Assembly: GCF_036850765.1 (NCBI RefSeq)
Contig: NC_089492.1
Span: 169,506,296 to 169,570,295, forward strand
Length of the DNA stretch: 64,000 nt
DNA from: Saccopteryx bilineata
Taxonomy: Eukaryota; Chordata; Mammalia; Chiroptera; Emballonuridae
Direction: 5' to 3'
This document shows positions 23,370-35,094 of this stretch, piece by piece. Both the position numbers and the translations under genes were made by a program. The notes beneath the pieces were generated by a model. That model had not been told where the DNA came from and did not search any database. It was given only the letters and a program-made list of their open reading frames with translations. Within the stretch, counting starts at the first letter, position 1. The number at the start of each line of letters is the position of its first letter.

Positions 23370-25751
23370 GACAGATGACGTCAGAGTAATGGCGGAGTAG
23401 GAAGCGATACTGATAAATCTCCCCCAAAACTCAACAAGATCTTCAACCAGAAACAGAAAAACCTATTCTTGGAGCCTCCAGATGCTTCACAATACACCCG
23501 AACGTATGGTAGAGTGAAAAATTGGCTAAATATATAACCAATTCCTGAAGGAAATAGGGAGTAAGAAATGCTCCGCCTTCCTCACTAACCTAAACAGGGC
23601 GGCTTTCTCTGGTAACTGTGAATATAGAAACTGAGGCGGGCAAAGGGGGTGAATACATCCAGGCCACGCACAAAAGGCCGAACCAGGCTGTGGCACGGAG
23701 ATCCTAGCGGAGGAAAAACTGTTCCTGTGGCAACCCGGGCAATACAAGCTAACACTCGCGCCAAACCCAAACAAAGAAAGACAAGCGGGGCAGCCATTTT
23801 ACCCGTTTTCATGGATGGTGCGCAGTTAGTGGGCGAGAGATCTCTTCCTAAGCCCCAGAAGTGGGTGTCCGTGTTGCCCCACAGAGAGGCAGGGTCAGAG
23901 GCCTTTCTGTGGGCCGAAAGCAGAATCTCTGGGCAGCCCCAGCGCCATGGGAAAGCCGCGCATGGGAGGGAGCGAGAACTAATTCCAACGGTGGAAATTT
24001 TCCGTGCTGGTGAGGGTTTCACTCAGGGAAACGCGGCCGGCCTCATATCCTGGTGTGCGCGCGCAGATAGGTAGTGAGCGATTCCTCCGAGTGCCTCGGC
24101 AGGGCACGCCCGTGTTATCGCACAGAGGGGCAGAGTCAGGGGCCTTTGTGTGGGCAAAAGCGGAATCTCGGGCCGCCCCAGCGCCTTGCAAAAGCCGTGC
24201 ACGGGGACGGAGCGAGAGCGAATTCCAGCGCTGAAAATTTCCATGCGGTTGGGGGTTTCACTCAGAGCGTGAGACTGCTGGCCGGATATCCTGGTCGGCG
24301 CGCAGATAGTGAATGAGAGTTTCCTCCAAGCACCCCGGAAGTGGGTGCCCGCCTGTGTTACCGGACAGAGTGGCAGAGCCAGAGGTCTTTGAGTGGGCGG
24401 AAAGCCCGCCTGATTATGCTAGCAGCTCTGACTGACTGAGCCTTACCCAGAGCCCTGTGCTGAGTGGAAATAGAGTGGGGAGTTGCCAGCTCTTTGAACC
24501 TCTTACTATCCAGGCAGAGGCAGCAGGAACCCCATAGCTGGATTATCAGGCTACTAATTGAGGAAGGAAAGACTAGGAGAAAGGTTCCAGGAACACGGAC
24601 TCTCTCACTGTCGAAGCCTATGAAAGCTAATGAGCCTTGACTCCCAACGAGACTAAAGCACAATACATGACATTGCCATAGAGACTTATCAACTGCAAAC
24701 CTCTACCTGAGCGTGCCAAAGGGGCAGAACCTGGGGTACAGAGTCACCGACCAGGAAGAGGGAGAGAAAAGAAAAAGCAAGAAGATAACCTCTCAAAATC
24801 AAGAATAATCTGCAGACTTTATAACCTATCCCATTTTATTATATTTGTTCGTTTGTTTCTCTTATCTTCATTCTTGATACTTTTTTTCCTCCTCCAATTT
24901 GGCCGATTAACTCTCTGCCGGTCTTACTCTCTCCTCTCCTTGAACTACACTACCCATAAGTGTTACATCTCCCATTATCTTTTTTCTCCTCTTCCTTTCT
25001 CTCTATGAGTGTTGCACTCCAAAACCCTTAACTCTCTCTCTCTCCTTTCTTTTTTCTTCTTTTACTGGTTCCCTCTTTTTTTCTCTATCTCTCTTTCTTT
25101 TCTCCCTCTATATTAGTTTCTTCCTTTCTCCTTTACATCTCCTCTCATTCAAACCTCAATAACAAACAAATTATATTATGTGGGACTCAAACTTATGTTT
25201 GTGGCATTTTGGGGGTTTTTTACTTCACCTTTTTAACTCACTAGCAGTGCTCCCATCCCTGGCTCTCCATTTTATCTAGTTCTTGTTCCACTAAATACAA
25301 TAGTATTTTTTTAATTTGTCCCCCCATTTCTCTGTTCTCTTATTCCTCTCATCATAACTCTTAGAAAACACCAACACCTAAAAGCAAATCATTTTATTCT
25401 TGACCCAAATTTTTTCCTTATTTGCTTTTTCTGGGTCCATACCGCCCCCCCCTTTTTTTTCCTTTTTTTTTCTTTTGCCCCTTTATTACTTTTCCCCAAT
25501 TCAGGACCTCCATCACAGGCATTGTTTGTTATAATTCACAGTTCACCACAAGATTTTCTCAAGAAAAAGGGGACAGGAGAGGAAAAAAGGAGGGGGGGAA
25601 TAATTTCCTTTTTTTAAAAATTATTATTTTATTTTTCTTTATTTCATTATTAATTTTTTTTAAAAAAAACAACTCTTTTTGAATTTTTATTTTTTTTAAC
25701 ATTATATTCTTTATTAAATCTCATTAATACTATCAACAAAACCACCCTCAG
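23370..25751 (+). promoter_or_regulatory. Family A L1 5'UTR (internal promoter region), copy A2
   Basis: L1 5'UTRs hold the internal RNA polymerase II promoter. This one is about 2.4 kb: a 5' segment of about 450 bases, a CpG-rich part with repeated ~240-bp units (from about 23825, 24070 and 24308), a unique segment (24400-24840) and a long pyrimidine/AT-rich part up to ORF1. No specific factor site was assigned. Open frames of up to 145 codons in the CpG-rich part occur on both strands and are not thought to be genes. Confidence 0.8.
23826..24400 (+). repeat. ~240-bp tandem monomers in L1 5'UTR, copy A2
   Basis: Each unit contains, in order, AGTG(G/A)(G/A)(C/T)GA followed by TTCCTCC-like sequence, an AGAAGTGGGTGTCCGTG-like stretch, CACAGAG.GGCAG(A/G)GTCAG, GGCC(T)TTTGTGTGGGC, CCCCAGCGCC, GGGA.GGAGCGAGA and GGTTTCACTCAG. 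Units start near 23826, 24071 and 24308 (spacing about 245 and 237); the third is incomplete. The outer copy has the same arrangement on the minus strand. Confidence 0.75.
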
Positions 25752-26770
25752 ATGCCATTAAGGAAGTGAAAATCGAATATCATGGATACAAAAGAAAGAG
25801 AGGTAACACAGCTAGATGAGGAAAAATCTATGGAGAAAAAATTTAATATATTGGAAACCTTGGAGCTAAATGACAGAGAATTCAAGATAGAAATCCTAAA
25901 AATCCTCCGAGATATACAAGAAAACACAGAAAGGCAATTTAGGGAGCTCAGAAAACAACTCAATGAACACAAAGAATATATGTCCCACGAAATTGAAAGT
26001 ATAAAAACAAATCAAACAGAGATGAAAAACTCAATTCACGAGCTGAAAAACGAAGTAACAAGCTTAGCTAATAGAACAGGTCAGATAGAAGAGAGGATTA
26101 GTGAAATAGAAGACAAGCAACTTGAGGCACAACAGAGAGAAGAAGAAAGAGACTCAAAAATTTAAAAAAATGAGATAGCCCTACAAGAATTATCTGACTC
26201 CATCAAAAAGAATAACATAAGAATAATAGGTATATCAGAGGGAGAAGAGAGAGAAAATGGAATGGAGAACATACTCAAACAAATAATAGATGAGAACTTC
26301 CCAAGCCTGTGGAAAGAACTAAAGCCTCAAGTTCAAGAAGCAAACAGAACTCCGAGTTTTCTTAACCCCAACAAACCTACTCCAAGGCATATCATAATGA
26401 AATTGACACAAACCAACAGCAAAGAAAAAATTCTCAAGGCAGCCAGGGAAAAGAAGAATACAACATATAAAGGAAGGCCCATTAGATTATCATCAGATTT
26501 CTCAGCAGAAACTCTACAAGCTAGAAGAGAGTGGACCCCAATATTTAAAGTCCTGAAAGAGAGAAACTTTCAGCCATGAATACTATACCCATCAAAGCTA
26601 TCCTTCAAATATGAAGGAGAAATAAAAACATTCACAGATACAGAAAAGATGAGGGAATTTATCATCAGAAAACCCCCACTCCAGGAATTACTAAAGGGGG
26701 TTCTCCAATCAGATACAAAAAAAAAAAAAAACAGAGCCACAAGTAAAAGCTCCAAGAAGAACACAATAAA
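25752..26770 (+). pseudogene. L1 ORF1, copy A2, with several stops
   Basis: The original ATG appears to be 25752, but codon 6 is TGA (AGA in the outer copy). The next in-frame ATG is 25782, opening 127 codons of coiled-coil sequence up to TAA at 26163-26165. The same frame then continues through the RNA-binding part (ATG at 26262, 105 codons) to TGA at 26577-26579, and further to about 26770. The TAA and the last TGA are at the same places as in copy A1. Confidence 0.88.
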
Positions 26771-27072
26771 ACCAAATTTAAACTGTGACAACAACAAAAA
26801 GAAAGAGGGGGAGAAGATGGAGATTAACAGTAGCAAAGGACGATGGAGTGCAAAAGTACTCACAAAATAGTTCGCTACAATGAACAGGGTAGGGACCCTT
26901 TTCATTACTCAAAGGTAACCACCATTGAAAAAACCACCACAGAAGCACATGAGATAAAAAAGATAGCAACAGAGGAAAGATGTATGGAATACAACCAAAT
27001 AAAAACAAAAGATAGAAAAACGAAAGAGAAGGATCATACAAGACACAAAACGAACAGAAAGCAAGATATAAA

Positions 27073-30000
27073 ATGGCAATAGGGAACTCACACGTATCAA
27101 TAATTACACTAAATTTAAACGGATTAAACTCACCAATAAAAAGGCACAGAGTAGCAGAATGGATTAAAAAAGAAAATCCAACTATATGCTGCCTACAGGA
27201 AACTCATCTAAGTAACAAGGATAAAAACAAATTCAAAGTGAAAGGCTGGAAAACAATACTCCAAGCAAATAACATCCAAAAAAAAGCAGGTGTAGCAATA
27301 CTCATATTGGATAATGCTGACTACAAGACAGGAAAAGTACTCAGAGATAAAAATGGCCATTTCATAATGGCTAAGGGGACACTGAATCAAGAAGACATAA
27401 CAATTCTTAGTATATATGCACCAAACCAAGGAGCACCAAAATATATAAGACAGCTACTTATTGACCTTAAAACAAAAACTGACAAAAACACAATCATACT
27501 TGGAGACCTCAATACACCGCTGACGGCTCTAGATCGGTCATCCAAACAGAGAATCAACAAAGACATAGTGGCCTTAAACAAAACACTAGAGCACCTGGAT
27601 ATGATAGACATCTACAGGACATTTCATCCCAAAGTGACTGAGTATACATTTTTCTCCAGTGTACATGGATCATTCTCAAGAATTGACCATATGTTGGGCC
27701 ACAAAAACAACATCAGCAAATTCAGAAAAATTGAAGTTGTACCAAGCATATTTTCTGATCATAAAGCCTTGAAACTAGAATTCAACTGCAAAAAAGAGGA
27801 AAAAAATCCCACAAAAATGTGGAAACTAAACAACATACTTTTAAAAAATGAATGGGTCAAAGAAGAAGTAAGTGCGGAGATCAAAAGATTTATACAGACT
27901 AATGAAAATGACAATACGACATATCAGAATCTATGGGATGCAGCAAAAGCAGTGATAAGAGGGAAGTTCATATCACTTCAGGTATATATGAACAAACAAG
28001 AGAGAGCCCAAGTGAACCACTTAACTTCCCACCTTAAGGAACTAGAAAAAGAAGAACAAAGACAACCCAAAAGCAGCCGAAGAAAGGAGATAATAAAAAT
28101 CGGAGCAGAAATAAATGAATTAGAGAACAGAAAAACTATAGAAAAAATTAATAGAACAAGGAGCTGGTTCTTTGAAAAGATCAATAAAATTGACAAACCC
28201 TTGGCAAGACTTACCAAGGAAAAAAGAGAAAGAACTCATATAAACAAAATCCAAAATGAAAGAGGAGAAATCACCACGGACACCGTAGATATACAAAGAA
28301 TTATTGTAGAGTACTATGAAAAACTTTATGCCACTAAATTCAACAACCTAGAAGAAATGGATAAATTCCTAGAAAAATACAACCTTCCTAGACTGAGTCA
28401 AGAAGAAGCAGAAAGCCTAAACAGACCTATCAGTAGAGAAGAAATAGAAAAAACCATTAAAAACCTCCCAAAAAATAAAAGTCCAGGCCCTGCCGGCTAT
28501 ATCAGCGAATTTTATCACACATTCAAAGAAGACTTGGTTCCTATTCTACTCAAAGTCTTCCAAAAAATTGAAGAAGAAGCAATACTTCCAAACACATTTT
28601 ATGAGGCCAACATAACCCTCATACCAAAACCAGGCAAGGATGGCACAAAAAAAGAAAACTACAGACCAATATCTCTAATGAATACAGATGCTAAAATACT
28701 AAACAAAATACTAGCAAATCGAATACAACAACATATTAAAAAAATAATATATCATGATCAAGTGGGATTCATCCCAGAATGTCAAGGATGGTTCAACATA
28801 CGTAAAACGGTTAACGTAATACACCATATCAACAAAACAAAGAACAAAAACCACATGATCTTATCAATAGACGCAGAAAAGGCTTTCGATAAAATACAAC
28901 ACAATTTTATGTTTAAGACTCTCAACAAAATGGGTATAGAAGGAAAATATCTCAACATGATAAAGGCCATATATGATAAACCATCAGCTAACATCATATT
29001 AAATGGCACTAAACTGAAGGCTTTCCCCCTTAAATCAGGAACAAGACAGGGTTGTCCACTCTCTCCACTCTTATTTAATGTGGTACTAGAGGTTCTCGCC
29101 ACAGCAATCAGACAAGACAAAGAAATAAAAGGCATCCATATCGGAAAAGAAGAAGTAAAGGTATCACTTTTTGCAGATGATATGATCCTATACCTCGAAA
29201 ACCCCAAAGAATCCACAAAAAGACTACTAGAAACAATAAGCCAATACAGTAAGGTCGCAGGATACAAAATTAACATTCAGAAGTCAATAGCCTTTCTATA
29301 TGCCAACAATGAAACAACTGAGAATGAACTCAAAAGAATAATCCCCTTCACGATTGCAACAAAAAAAATAAAATACTTAGGAATAAACATAACAAAGAAT
29401 GTAAAGGACTTATATAATGAAAACTATAAACCATTGTTAAGGGAAATCGAAAAAGTTATAATGAGATGGAAGAATATACCTTGTTCTTGGCTAGGAAGAA
29501 TAAATATAATCAAGATGGCTATATTACCCAAAGCAATATACAAATTCAATGCAATTCCCATCAAACTTTCAATGACGTTTTTTAAAGAAATAGAGCAAAA
29601 AATCATCAGATTTATATGGAACTATAAAAAACCCTGAATAGCCAAAGCAATCCTAAAGAAAAAGAATGAAGCTGGGGGCATTACAATACCTGACTTCAAA
29701 CTCTATTATAGGGCCACGACAATCAAAACAGCATGGTATTGGCAGAAAAATAGACACTCAGACCAATGGAACAGAATAGAAAGTCCAGAAATAAAACCAC
29801 ATATATATAGTCAAATAATTTTTGATAAAGGGGCCAACAACACACAATGGAGAAAAGAAAGCCTCTTCAATAAATGGTGCTGGGAAAACTGGAAAGCCAC
29901 ATGCAAAAGAATGAAACTGGACTACAGTTTGTCCCCCTGTACTAAAATTAACTCAAAATGGATCAAAGATCTAAACATAAGACCTGAAACAATTAAGTAC

Positions 30001-30900
30001 ATAGAAGAAGACATAGGTACTCAACTCATGGACCTGTGTTTTAAAGAGCATTTTATGAATTTGACTCCACAGGCAAGAGAAGTGAAGGCAAAAATTAATG
30101 AATGGGACTACATCAGACTAAGAAGTTTTTGCTCAGCAAGAGAAACTGATAACAAAATAAACAGAAAGCCAACTAAATGGGAAATGATATTTTCAAACAA
30201 CAGCTCAGATAAGGGCCTAATATCCAAAATATACAAAGAACTCATAAAACTCAACAACAAACAAACAAACAATCCCATGAAAAAATGGGAAGAGCATATG
30301 AACAGACACTTCTCCCAGGAAGAAATACAAATGGCCAACAGATATATGAAAAGATGCTCATCTTCTTTAGCTATTAGAGAAATGCAAATCAAAACAGCAA
30401 TGAGATACCACCTCACACCTGTTCGATTAGCTGTTATTAGCAAGACAGGTAATAGCAAATGTTGGAGAGGCTGTGGAGAAAAAGGAACCCTCATACACTG
30501 TTGGTGGGAATGTAAAGTAGTACAACCATTATGGAAGAAAGTATGGTGGTTCCTCAAAAAACTGAAAATAGAACTACCTTATGACCCAGCAATCCCTCTA
30601 CTGGGTATATATCCCCAAAACTCAGAAACATTGATACGTAAAGACACATGCAGCCCCACGTTTATTGCAGCATTGTTCACAGTGGCCAGGACATGGAAAC
30701 AACCAAAAAGCCCGTCAATAGATGACTGGATAAAGAAGATGTGGCACATATACACTATGGAATACTACTCAGCCATAAGAAATGATGACATCGGAACATT
30801 TACAGCAAAATGGTGGGATCTAGATAACATGATACGAAGCGAAATAAGTAAATCAGAAAAAACCAGGAACTGCATTATTCCATACGTAGGTGGGACATAA
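27073..30900 (+). pseudogene. L1 ORF2, copy A2: 1275 codons with a single stop
   Basis: This is the best preserved ORF2 here. The endonuclease residues are in place: N14, E43, D145, N147, D205, D229 and H230. The reverse transcriptase FADD box is at residues 700-703. The C-terminal motif C-x3-C-x7-H-x4-C is at 1130-1147. Length, 1275 codons, is that of human L1 ORF2. The only in-frame interruption is TGA at 29635-29637 (codon 855), between the reverse transcriptase and the C-terminal region; other copies suggest CGA before. The open pieces are 27073-29637 and, in the same frame, 29638-30900 (first ATG 29911). Not functional as read, but recent. Confidence 0.95.
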
Positions 30901-31150
30901 AAGTGAAACTAAGAGACATTAATAAGAGTGTGGTGGTTACAGGGGGGAGGGGGGAATGGGAGAGGGAAAGGGGGAGGGGGAGGGGCACAAAGAAAACAAG
31001 ATAGAAGGTGACAGAGGACAATCTGACTTTGGGTGACGGGTATGCATCATAATTGAATGACAAGATACCCTGGTCTTGTTATCTTTGAATATATGTATCC
31101 TGATTTATTGATGTCACCCCATTAAAAAAATAAAATTATTTAAAAAAAAA

Positions 31151-31765
31151 AATAAAGAAAATAAAATAAAAATTTAAAAAAATTAAAATTATTCCCCCCC
31201 TCCTTTTTTCCTCTCCTCTCCTCTCCCCTCTTCCTTGAGAAAATCTTGTGGTGAACTGTGAATTATAACAAACAACGCCTCTGATGGAGGGCCTGAATTG
31301 GGGAAAAGTAAAAAAGTGGCAAAAAAAAAAAAAAGAAAAAAAAAGAAAAAAAAAGAAAAAAAAGAGCGTATGGACCCACAAAAAGCAAATAAGGAAAAAA
31401 TTTGGGTCAAGAATAAAATGTTTTGCTTTTAGGTGTTGGATGTCTAAGAGTTATGATGAGAGAAATAAGAGGAAAACGGAAAAATGGGGGGACAAATTTA
31501 AAAATTACTATTGTATTTAGTGGAACAAGAACTAGATGAAATGGAGAGCCAGGGATGGGAGCACTGCTAGTGAATTAAAAAGGTGAAGTAAAAACCCCCC
31601 AAAATGCCACAAACATAAGTTTGAGTCCCAGATAAGATAATTTGTTTGTTATTGAGGTTTGAATGAGAGATGTAAAGGAGAAAGGAAGAAACTAATATAG
31701 AGGGAGAAAAGAAAGAGAGAGAGAGAAAAAAAGAGGGAACCACTAAAAGAAGAAAAAAGAAAGGG

Positions 31766-31798
<33 letters not shown>

Positions 31799-33452
31799 AA
31801 GCGTTTTGGAGTGCAACCCTCATAGAGAGAAAGGAAGAGAAGAGAAAAGATAATGGGAGATGTAACACTTATGGGTAGTGTAGTTCAAGGAGAGGAGAGA
31901 GTAAGACCGGCAGAGAGTTAATTGGCCAAATTGGAGGAGGAAAAAAAGTATCAAGAATGAAGATAAGAGAAACAAACGAACAAATATAAGAAAATGGGAT
32001 AGGTTATAAAGTCTGCAGATTATTCTTGATTTTGAGAGGTTATCTTCCTGCTTTTTCTTTTCTCTCCCTCTTCCTAGTCGGTGACTCTGTACCCCGGGTT
32101 CTGCCCCTTTGGCACGCTCAGGTAGAGGTTTGCAGTTGATAAGTCTCTATGGTAATGTCATGTATTGTGCTTTAGTCTCGTTGGCAGTCGAAGCTCATTA
32201 GCATTTATAGGCTCCGACAGTGAGAGAGTCCGTGTTCCTGGAGCCTTTCTCCTAGTCTTTCCTTCCTCAATTAGTAGCCTGATAATCCAGCTATGGGGTT
32301 CCTGCTGCCTCTGCCTGGATAGTAAGAGGCTCAAAGAGCTGGCAACTCCCCACTCTATTTCCACTCAGCACAGGGCTCTGGGTAAGGCTCAGTCAGTCAG
32401 AGCTGCTAGCATAATCAGGCGGGCTTTCCGCCCTCTCAAAGACCTCTGGCTCTGCCACTCTGTCCAGTAACACAGGCGGGCGCCCACTTCTGGGGCGATT
32501 GGAGGAAACTCTCACTCACTGTCTGCGACCAGGATATCCGGCCAGCAGTCTCACACTCTGAGTGAAACCACCAACCACAGGGAAAAGTTGCAGTGTTGGA
32601 ATTGAGTCTTGCTCCGTCCCCGTGCGCGGCTTTTGCAAGGCGCTGGGGCAGCCCGAGATTCCGCTTTGGCCCACACAAAGGCCCCTGACTCTGCCCCTCT
32701 GTGCGATAACACGGGTGCGCACTTCCGAGGCACTCGGAGGAATCTCTCATTCACTATCTGCGTGCGCAAACCAGGGTATGAGGTCGGCTGCGTTTCCCTC
32801 TGAGTGAAACGCCCTCCAGCACGGAAAATTTCCACCGTTGGAATTATTTCTCGTTCCCTCCAGTGCGCGGCTTTCCCAGGGCACTGGGGCTGCCCAGAGA
32901 CTCTGCCCTCGGCCCACAGAAAGGCCTCTGACCCTGCCTCTCCGTGGGGCAACACGAGCACCCACTCCCGGGGTCTAGGAAGAAATCTCTCACCCACTAA
33001 CTGTGCGCACGCCGACCAGGAGACCGGGTAAAATGGCCGCTCCACTTGTCTTTCTTTGTTAGGGTTTGGCGCGAGTGTTAGCTTGTATTGCCCGGGTTGC
33101 CACAGGATCAGTTTTTCCTCGGCTTGGATCTCCATGCCACAGCCTGGTTCGGCCGTTTGTGCCGTGGCCTGGATCTATTCACCCCCTTTGCCCACCTCAG
33201 TTTCTATATTCACAGTTACCAGAGAAAGCCGCCCTGTTTAGGTTAGTGAGGAAGGCGGAGCATTTCTTACTCCCTATTTCCTTCGGGGTTTGGTTATATA
33301 TTTAGCCAATTTTTCACTCAACTGTACCTTTGGGTGTATTGCAAAGCATCTGGAGGCTCCAAGTATAGGTTTTTCTGTTTCTGGTTGAAGATCTTGTTGA
33401 GTTTTGGGGGAGATTTATCAGTATCGCTTCCTACTCCGCCATTACTCTGACC
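31151..33452 (-). mobile_element. Outer L1 (family A1): remainder of 5'UTR
   Basis: Reverse complement of the family A 5'UTR, continuing the outer element after the inner insertion. It ends with CTACTCCGCCATTACTCTGA at about 33430-33450, the complement of the L1 5' end, so the outer element is full length. It holds the ~240-bp monomers in reverse (boundaries near 32507, 32745 and 32985) and a (GA)n tract at 31735-31795. Confidence 0.95.
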
Positions 33453-33455
33453 ATA

Positions 33456-33466
33456 TATGCATCTTT
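33456..33466. repeat. Right target-site duplication of the outer L1
   Basis: TATGCATCTTT, identical to the copy at about 17814-17823. It marks the 5' end of the outer minus-strand L1. Confidence 0.75.
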
Positions 33467-33745
33467 ATAGCATGCAAACTATTCACCTGGAAACCACACT
33501 TTGCCCAGACACCATCTTCCTTCTCATCTTTGTTGCCACCACTCTGGGCACAATGGAGACAGTCCATCCTGCCCCCATGTGTCCCACCACACCCCAAACT
33601 GCAAGGATGGCTTACATACAAAAACCTATTAATATAATTTACTGTGTTAATAGAATGAAGTGGGGAAAGCACATGACCACCTAAAAAATACTAAACATTT
33701 ATTTATATGCACACCAATGCACATCAATTTTTAATGCAGCATTTT
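33467..33745. other. No recognised feature
   Basis: Probably continues the sequence that flanked 17813 before the L1 insertions. No motif was recognised; retroviral origin is possible but unsupported. Confidence 0.3.
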
Positions 33746-33925
33746 AATGCAGCATTTCTCTCTCTCTCTCTCTTTTTTTTTACAGAGACAGATTCAGAGA
33801 CAGGTATAGATAGAAAAAGACAGGAAAGCAGAGAGATGAGAAGCATCAATCATTAGTTTTTCGTTGCGACACCTTAGTTGTTCATTGATTGCTTTCTCAT
33901 ATGTGCCTTGACTGTGGGGCTACAG
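33746..33925 (-). mobile_element. tRNA-derived SINE fragment
   Basis: (CT)n and T-run (complement of the purine tail), then AGAGACAG-rich sequence, AAGCATCAATCATTAG and GTTCATTGATTGCTTTCTCA, then TATGTGCCTTGACTG. The head is missing or decayed. Confidence 0.65.
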
Positions 33926-33954
33926 CAAGTTCCTTAATAAAACATTGAACAAAA

Positions 33955-34225
33955 AAGATGTAATTCCTATGTATGATTAAATACTACTGAGTCATACTTA
34001 TGCATATGTAATAAACAACATGAATAAACCAAGAGACTATTTATGAAGCAAAATAAGAAAGTCAAATAAAATTAAGGACTATATGATTGCACACTTATGT
34101 GGCAGAGATTCTTAAATTAACAGACATAGACAGAAGTTAAGTAGGTATTAAAGGAAGGGGGTGGAAGAAAGAGGAGGAAATGAGGTTTTAGTGCTAAAAA
34201 CACTCAACAAACTAGGACTATAAAA
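33955..34225 (+). mobile_element. Old L1 3' end
   Basis: Diverged form of the L1 segment encoding the ORF2 C-terminus and early 3'UTR: TTAAATACTACTGAGTCATA (compare GGAATACTACTCAGCCATAA at 30760), GAAGCAAAATAAGAAAGTCA, and ACTTATGTGGCAGAG. Confidence 0.6.
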
Positions 34226-34289
34226 GAATTTTCTCAACATGACAACAGGCATTTTCCAAAAATCAATAGCTAGGGCATATGGCAACTCT

Positions 34290-34930
34290 ATGCTTACATT
34301 TTGAGAAAACACCATACTATCTTTCATAATGGCTATACCAGTTTACGTTTTCCTTTTCAAATAAGATTTTATTTATTTATTTTAGAGAGAAGAGAAAGAG
34401 AAGGAGAAAGAGAAAGAGAAAGAGAAAGAAGAGAGGAGAAGGAAGCATCAACTTTCATGTGTTCCTTGACCATGCAAACCCAGTGTTTTCAACTGGCGAC
34501 CTCAGTGTTCCAGGTCGACACTTTTTTCACAGCACCACCACAAGTCAGACCCAGTTTACATTTTCACCAACTGTGAAACAGGGTCCTATTTCCTCTGCAA
34601 CCACTCCAAACTTTTTATTACCTCTCTTGTTGATAACAGCCAATCTATCAAGTGTGAAGTGGCAACTCATAGTTTGGATATGCATCTTTTTGTACATCTC
34701 TTTGTTGTTTGTATCTCTTCATGAGAGAAGTGTCTGTTTAGGTTCTCTCCTATTTTTTAATTGAATTCTTTATTCATTGTTGAGCCTTGTAAATTCTTTA
34801 TATATTTTGAAGATTAACTGCTTTCAGAGCTATTGTTAGTGAGTATCATCTTTTTTTTTTGGTAGGTTGCCTTTTTCCTTATTGTTGTCAGTTTTTTTAG
34901 CTGTGCAGAAGCTTTTAGGTTTGAAAATGT
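34290..34930 (-). mobile_element. Old L1 ORF2 fragment, left part
   Basis: Complement of L1 ORF2 C-terminal sequence (compare 18410-18900), with TTTTCTACAGCC-like, TGTGAAGTGGCAACTCAT, GAGAGAAGTGTCTGTTTAGG and GCTGTGCAGAAGCTTTTAGG. It carries a SINE at about 34355-34560. It is cut at 34930 by the family B L1 and resumes at 43796. Confidence 0.8.
34355..34562 (-). mobile_element. tRNA-derived SINE, type 2
   Basis: Complement of the type 2 SINE: (A/T)-rich tail (TTTATTTATTTATTTTAGAG), a (GAGAAA)n purine part, GAAGCATCAACTTTCATGTG, CCTTGACCATGCAAACCC, then CGACCTCAGTGTTCCAGGTC and GACTTGTGGTGG-complement at the head. It interrupts the old L1. Confidence 0.8.
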
Positions 34931-34945
34931 TGTAGTCATTTGTTT
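34931..34945. repeat. Left target-site duplication of family B L1
   Basis: TGTAGTCATTTGTTT here and TGTAGTCATTTATTT at 43781-43795 differ at one base. They bracket the family B L1 exactly. Confidence 0.85.
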
Positions 34946-35094
34946 ATTTATTTATTTTTAATTTATTTATTAAATTTAATGCAGTGACATTGATAAACCA
35001 GGGTATATATGTTGAGAGAAAACATCTCTAGATTATTTTGACATTTGATTGTGCTGTATACCCCTCCCCCAAAGTTAAATTGTCTTCTGTCACC

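Larger units (their letters stand above)
23364..31150 (+). mobile_element. Inner full-length L1 (family A2)
   Basis: A complete L1: 5' end at about 23370 (ACAGATGACGTCAGAGTAAT, GGCGGAGTAGG), a 5'UTR of about 2.4 kb, ORF1, ORF2, a 3'UTR with a G-rich tract (30940-30990) and an A-rich tail. It lies inside the 5'UTR of the outer minus-strand L1. Direct repeats of about 20 bases (AATAAAGAAA followed by ATAAAATAAAA) occur at 23343-23363 and 31151-31171, and the outer 5'UTR reads continuously when this element is removed. Confidence 0.95.

Noticed and set aside
23585..24074. Frames of 141-145 codons on both strands
   Set aside because: They fall in the CpG-rich monomer part of an L1 5'UTR; overlapping frames on both strands are expected there.
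28782..29276. 164-codon minus-strand membrane-like frame
   Set aside because: Antisense shadow of L1 ORF2 copy A2, the same as in A1.
31140..31420. Separate A-rich element between the inner L1 and following sequence
   Set aside because: It is the tail of the inner L1 followed by the AT-rich complement of the outer L1 5'UTR; aligning with 25560-25740 explains it.
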